Source: a virus. From it: a DNA stretch of 40,733 bases. Where the stretch lies: IMG/VR virus record IMGVR_UViG_3300005821_000004, positions 1 to 40,733 of that record; one strand, written 5' to 3'. Below, one piece after another: positions 38,090 through 40,733 of the stretch. A program made the translations under genes and the position numbers. Under the pieces are notes generated by a model. It was not told the DNA's origin. It searched no databases and saw nothing but the letters and a program-made list of their open reading frames with translations. Numbering within the stretch: the stretch's first letter is position 1; every line of letters begins with the position of its first letter.

Positions 38090-39009
38090 TGCCAATAAAA
38101 TCTATATTAGAAACGACAGATGAGCATATGCGTATTTCTAAAGATAAATTAGCACTTAAGCCACCATTTCCAGATAAAATCAAAATAGAATTAAGCTCTT
38201 ATTGCAATTATAGCTGTCTTGGATGCGCTAACAAGAAAGGATTACGGCCGCAGGGAAACATTGATAAGGATGTTTTATATAAAATAGTTAAGGAAGCAAA
38301 AAAAATAGGTGTTAAAGAAATAGAGCTATTTTTACTTGGAGAATTATTTCCACTTGATGAATTAACTGAATATATTGGATATATAAAAAATAAAATAGGT
38401 ATTGAATGTGTTTCTGTAGCTACAAATGGCTCTAGCGCGTCTCTAGATCGTTTAATGCCAATGATAACAAACTCTCTAGATAGTATTAAATTTTCAATTA
38501 ATGCGCCTAATAAAGAGATATATTTAGAAAAACATGGAACAGATAATTTTGAGTTAGTTATCAATAATGTAAAAAATCTTTACACTTACGTAAAGAATAA
38601 TAAAATAAAGAAATTCAATATAAGTATAAGTTCTATATATGATGAAAAATATAAAGATGAATATGAGAAATTCAAGAATGAAATATCTGAATATGTAGAT
38701 AACTTTTATTATTTGCCTATTTGCAAGCAATCTAAGAATCATAATGGCGGGTGTATTATTAGTAACTTTGGATGTTTGGATATGGTTCCAGACGTTCCTT
38801 GCTCATCATTATTTGGCTCAGCTAAAGTTACATGGAATGGATATTTAACAGCATGTTATTTCGGACATGATCGACGTTTTGAAATAGTTAATTTAAGAGA
38901 GATATCTCTTTTAAAAGCTTGGAATCATAATAAGTTTAAAAGCATACGTAGTGATCATTTGTACGCAACATTAAAAGGATCATTATGCTCCAAGTGCTTG
39001 AATATTTAA
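38089..39009 (+). CDS. Radical SAM enzyme with SPASM/twitch-type C-terminus
   Basis: A 306-aa enzyme. The [4Fe-4S]-SAM motif is C39-x3-C43-x2-C46 (SSYCNYSCLGCANKKGLRP). The TIM-barrel part includes GVKEIELFLLGELFP and VSVATNGS (typical radical SAM strands). The C-terminal cysteines C238-x17-C256 and C300-x2-C303 (VTWNGYLTACYFGH; CSKC) suit an auxiliary cluster. Family members modify peptides, proteins, sugars or cofactors. It is coupled to the holin gene, so it is made late or as a moron. Substrate unknown. Confidence 0.85.
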   Translation: MPIKSILETTDEHMRISKDKLALKPPFPDKIKIELSSYCNYSCLGCANKKGLRPQGNIDKDVLYKIVKEAKKIGVKEIELFLLGELFPLDELTEYIGYIKNKIGIECVSVATNGSSASLDRLMPMITNSLDSIKFSINAPNKEIYLEKHGTDNFELVINNVKNLYTYVKNNKIKKFNISISSIYDEKYKDEYEKFKNEISEYVDNFYYLPICKQSKNHNGGCIISNFGCLDMVPDVPCSSLFGSAKVTWNGYLTACYFGHDRRFEIVNLREISLLKAWNHNKFKSIRSDHLYATLKGSLCSKCLNI

Positions 39010-39026
39010 TAAAAATAATATATAAT
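38998..39026 (+). promoter_or_regulatory. Promoter for 39053-39601 genes
   Basis: TTGAAT (38998-39003), 17 bp, TATAAT (39021-39026), at the end of the radical SAM gene. A separate promoter for the last two genes suggests they are expressed in the lysogen independently of the late operon. Confidence 0.6.
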
Positions 39027-39052
39027 TACTTTTAATATGCGGAGATAAAGGC

Positions 39053-39271
39053 TTGTGGGTTTTTGCAGAAAATGTTAGAAAGTATGCTGCAATATGTGCA
39101 ATTGTGGGTTCTATTGTCATAGTAACTAAATCTTATTATGCGCTTACAATTGCTACCGAACATACATCAATGCAAATAAACAAGCTAAGTCTATCCCTAG
39201 ACAAATTAGATTCAAATGTTGATAAACTAACAATTGAAGTGGCGATTCTAAAGGATTTTATACATAGGTGA
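39053..39271 (+). CDS. Single-TM coiled-coil protein, 72 aa
   Basis: A TTG start at 39053 with GGAG 8 bases upstream. One transmembrane helix (about residues 9-26, AAICAIVGSIVIVTKS), then a heptad-like coiled coil (MQINKLSLSLDKLDSNVDKL). An N-terminal membrane anchor with a coiled coil resembles i-spanins, but also exclusion and antiholin proteins; no lipoprotein partner gene is nearby. It is separated from the next gene by 3 bases. Confidence 0.6.
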   Translation: MWVFAENVRKYAAICAIVGSIVIVTKSYYALTIATEHTSMQINKLSLSLDKLDSNVDKLTIEVAILKDFIHR

Positions 39272-39274
39272 AAA

Positions 39275-39601
39275 ATGTACTCATTATCTAAAATAATATG
39301 TGAGTTAAAAAATAGTAATTCTTTAATAAATGATATAAAAGATCGTCTAGAGATTCTATATAAACGTTCTGATAATAATATAACCAATGAAATAGTTCTC
39401 TTAATAAATGAGATTTTGGACAATAGCCAGATGGCGCTTATTTGGCAAAGAAATATTAGTCTAGCTATAGATATGGGCGCTCTTTTATTAAAGAATGAGC
39501 ATACCTCAAGCACTATTGAGGAAATAATTGAATGCTTAGAGACAACTATAGATCATCTGAAATGCGATGCCCAATCAAAAAAGAATATTTACATTTCTTA
39601 A
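39275..39601 (+). CDS. Helical hypothetical protein, 108 aa
   Basis: All-helical soluble protein (IICELKNSNSLINDIKDRLE, TNEIVLLINEILDNSQMALI). Its stop overlaps that of the integrase, to which it is convergent. Together with the membrane gene before it, it forms a two-gene unit with its own promoter, an arrangement often seen for lysogenic-conversion cargo. No domain recognised. Confidence 0.65.
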   Translation: MYSLSKIICELKNSNSLINDIKDRLEILYKRSDNNITNEIVLLINEILDNSQMALIWQRNISLAIDMGALLLKNEHTSSTIEEIIECLETTIDHLKCDAQSKKNIYIS

Positions 39602-40164
39602 GGCCAGAAAGAATCAAATTTATTAGTGATTAATTCTGTATATCTAACCGTATGCTGAATGTTTCTATGACCTAGATAATGTTGAATTACCCTAATGTCA
39701 TGCCCATCATTGACAAGCTTGCAGGCAATCGCGTGCCTCAGCATATGCGGGTGGATGGGAAAGTCAAACCCTGCTTGCTCACCTGCGCGCTTTATTATTC
39801 TTTGAAAAGTGGAAGGGGAAAGGGGGACTTTATATTCTGAAATAAACACATATGGGGTATGAATTGATTCTTTCTGTAATCTTCTCAAAGCGCGAATTTC
39901 TTTAGAGGGCATTGGATGTATGCTTCTAACCCCCCGCTTTAACCGTGTAATATCTATACTTCCAGTTTCAAAATTTATTTGTGCCCATTTTAGCCCTAGA
40001 AGCTCTGAAATCCTGAACCCATGAATATAACCGACCAAAATCATAGTAGAATCTCGGTGATGATGTCGTCCAGACATGCGCGCAGCTTTAATCAATCTAT
40101 CTACCTCACTTGAAGTAAGATACTCGCGAGGACGCACATCTTTATTTTTAGGACGTTTTACCAT
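39598..40164 (-). CDS. Short tyrosine recombinase (integrase)
   Basis: A 188-aa catalytic-domain-only recombinase, similar in size to FimB/FimE. Active-site residues: R51 (HGFRISE), K76, H140-x2-R143 (HPHMLRH), H166 (HYLGHRN) and nucleophile Y175 (VRYTEL). It lacks the arm-binding and most of the core-binding N-terminal domain of full phage integrases. It would integrate and excise the genome, the attP being most likely in 40165-40290. An Xis candidate is the 8487 gene. The leader is about 120 nt from its promoter. Confidence 0.88.
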   Translation of the reverse strand: MVKRPKNKDVRPREYLTSSEVDRLIKAARMSGRHHHRDSTMILVGYIHGFRISELLGLKWAQINFETGSIDITRLKRGVRSIHPMPSKEIRALRRLQKESIHTPYVFISEYKVPLSPSTFQRIIKRAGEQAGFDFPIHPHMLRHAIACKLVNDGHDIRVIQHYLGHRNIQHTVRYTELITNKFDSFWP

Positions 40165-40208
40165 ATTTAAGATGCTCTATAATCTTTTTACCTACTAAAA
40201 GGCTTCTA

Positions 40209-40238
40209 TTGACAACAAATATTTAACCTCTGTATTGT
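40209..40238 (+). promoter_or_regulatory. Possible rightward promoter in the attP region
   Basis: TTGACA (40209-40214), 18 bp, TATTGT (40233-40238). It points away from int and into the hairpin at 40325-40360. A transcript would be antisense to part of the int leader. Support is only the match to consensus. Confidence 0.35.
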
Positions 40239-40291
40239 TCCCCAAAAAAACATTGCGTAAAAAGATGAATAAACGTTTTCCAAAGATTGCC

Positions 40292-40321
40292 ATTATAGGT
40301 TGAAAACAGGGAGGGGAGCAA
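40292..40321 (-). promoter_or_regulatory. Integrase promoter
   Basis: Minus strand TTGCTC (40321-40316), 18 bp, TATAAT (40297-40292). It follows directly after the terminator of the leftward operon, so int has its own transcription. The predicted 120-nt leader includes the 21-mer AAAAACATTGCGTAAAAAGA(T) at 40246-40266. Confidence 0.65.
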
Positions 40322-40324
40322 TCA

Positions 40325-40360
40325 AAACATGCAGTAAAAGAGTTATTTTACCGCATGTTT
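40325..40360 (-). terminator. Terminator of the leftward early operon
   Basis: On the minus strand a 15-bp stem (40360-40346 with 40339-40325, one G-U pair) closes a 6-base loop and is followed by TTTTG. It begins 3 bases after the stop of the membrane gene at 40364 and shields the int promoter from read-through. Confidence 0.8.
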
Positions 40361-40363
40361 ATG

Positions 40364-40594
40364 TTAGAAATCCATAAATTTTATAATCTTTAATACTATT
40401 AGCATGCCATCGAATACCCCTAACAGATAAACAACAATACAACCAATTATACGGCTCCATGTAATAGGGACATGATTCAAATCACATAGAAGATAAAGCC
40501 CTATAATAACTAAAATACTAGTGATAAAAATGTTAGCTATAATTGACAATGCTAAACGTAATGCAATAATGCGTTTTATCTCAAAATCACTCAT
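40364..40594 (-). CDS. Two-helix membrane protein, 76 aa
   Basis: Helices at about residues 11-36 and 45-70 separated by a short polar turn (CDLNHVPITWSR). The ATG follows GGAGGTGTCCG. On the circle it follows the 168-aa gene of 10-516 by about 30 bases, so it is the last gene of the leftward operon, ending at the hairpin 40325-40360. No family recognised; small membrane proteins in early operons may exclude superinfecting phage. Confidence 0.7.
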   Translation of the reverse strand: MSDFEIKRIIALRLALSIIANIFITSILVIIGLYLLCDLNHVPITWSRIIGCIVVYLLGVFDGMLIVLKIIKFMDF

Positions 40595-40614
40595 CGGACA
40601 CCTCCATACGGTCT

Positions 40615-40733
40615 CCTCCTTTACTAAGCGTGTACGTCTGCTGGAACCACATAAATTTCGTAATATTTATAAGGAGAATGCTTATTTTCATCTTCATATA
40701 AACATTTCCATTTAGTTAACACATTTTTCAAAT
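40615..40733. repeat. Terminal redundancy, right copy
   Basis: Exact copy of 1-119, holding the end of the 168-aa gene. Removing one copy and joining the ends gives a continuous leftward operon (gene 10-516, then 40594-40364). Confidence 0.95.

Overview
The window is one complete, circularly permuted genome of a temperate, short-tailed (P22-like, podovirus-type) bacteriophage, unit length about 40,614 bp. The first 119 bases recur exactly as the last 119 (1-119 = 40615-40733). A leftward operon also reads across that junction, so the molecule is a closed circle at assembly level. It is AT-rich, with Shine-Dalgarno starts, sigma70-type promoters, perfect DnaA boxes, a CsrA homologue and DUF4116-like repeats. 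These suit a Gram-negative, probably gammaproteobacterial host; DUF4116 repeats are common in Legionella-like, amoeba-associated bacteria, but that host guess is only inference.

Left arm (5632 down to 1, then across the junction to 40364, minus strand): early genes. These are an unknown acidic protein, RecT annealase, YqaJ/lambda-Exo-type nuclease, CsrA, a membrane protein and a VRR-NUC nuclease. They are followed by six tandem paralogous mini-genes for Ser/Trp/Gly dipeptide-repeat proteins, split into two clusters by an 86-aa gene, and then small unknown genes. The operon ends at a strong hairpin (40325-40360) behind the short tyrosine integrase. Control and replication region (5.7-9.7 kb): a small helix-turn-helix repressor whose transcript is probably leaderless, and four unknown genes pointing back at it. 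Next come divergent promoters, a structured leader that looks like a transcription attenuator, and a replication initiator gene. That gene contains its own origin (five iterons, two degenerate copies, two perfect DnaA boxes, an AT-rich stretch). A DNA-binding gene, tRNA-Gln(UUG) and two small leftward genes follow.

Late region (9.8-36.5 kb, plus strand): a perfect consensus promoter makes a predicted ~78-nt RNA that stops at a hairpin terminator just before the terminase genes, the layout of lambda pR'/6S RNA. Then terminase small and large subunits, a second late promoter with a perfect palindromic operator, and portal, GroES-like co-chaperonin, scaffold, decoration and major capsid proteins. 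After these come a beta-helix virion protein, two very basic small proteins, P22 gp4-like and gp10-like tail factors, three ejection proteins, a tailspike, two large fibres and a DUF4116-like repeat protein. Lysis and accessory region (36.6-39.6 kb): M15 endopeptidase, 3TM holin, a radical SAM/SPASM-type enzyme coupled to the holin gene, and two small genes with their own promoter, convergent with the integrase.

How it works together: a repressor probably acting at TACTCA-N3-TGAGTA sites would silence replication and portal/late promoters in the lysogen. Attenuation would set initiator level, RecT/YqaJ/VRR-NUC handle recombination, and CsrA may reprogramme host or phage translation. The most unusual elements are the Ser/Trp repeat mini-gene array, the radical SAM enzyme about 3 kb away on the circle, the structured initiator leader, and a capsid-decoration domain reused as the N-terminus of a fibre.
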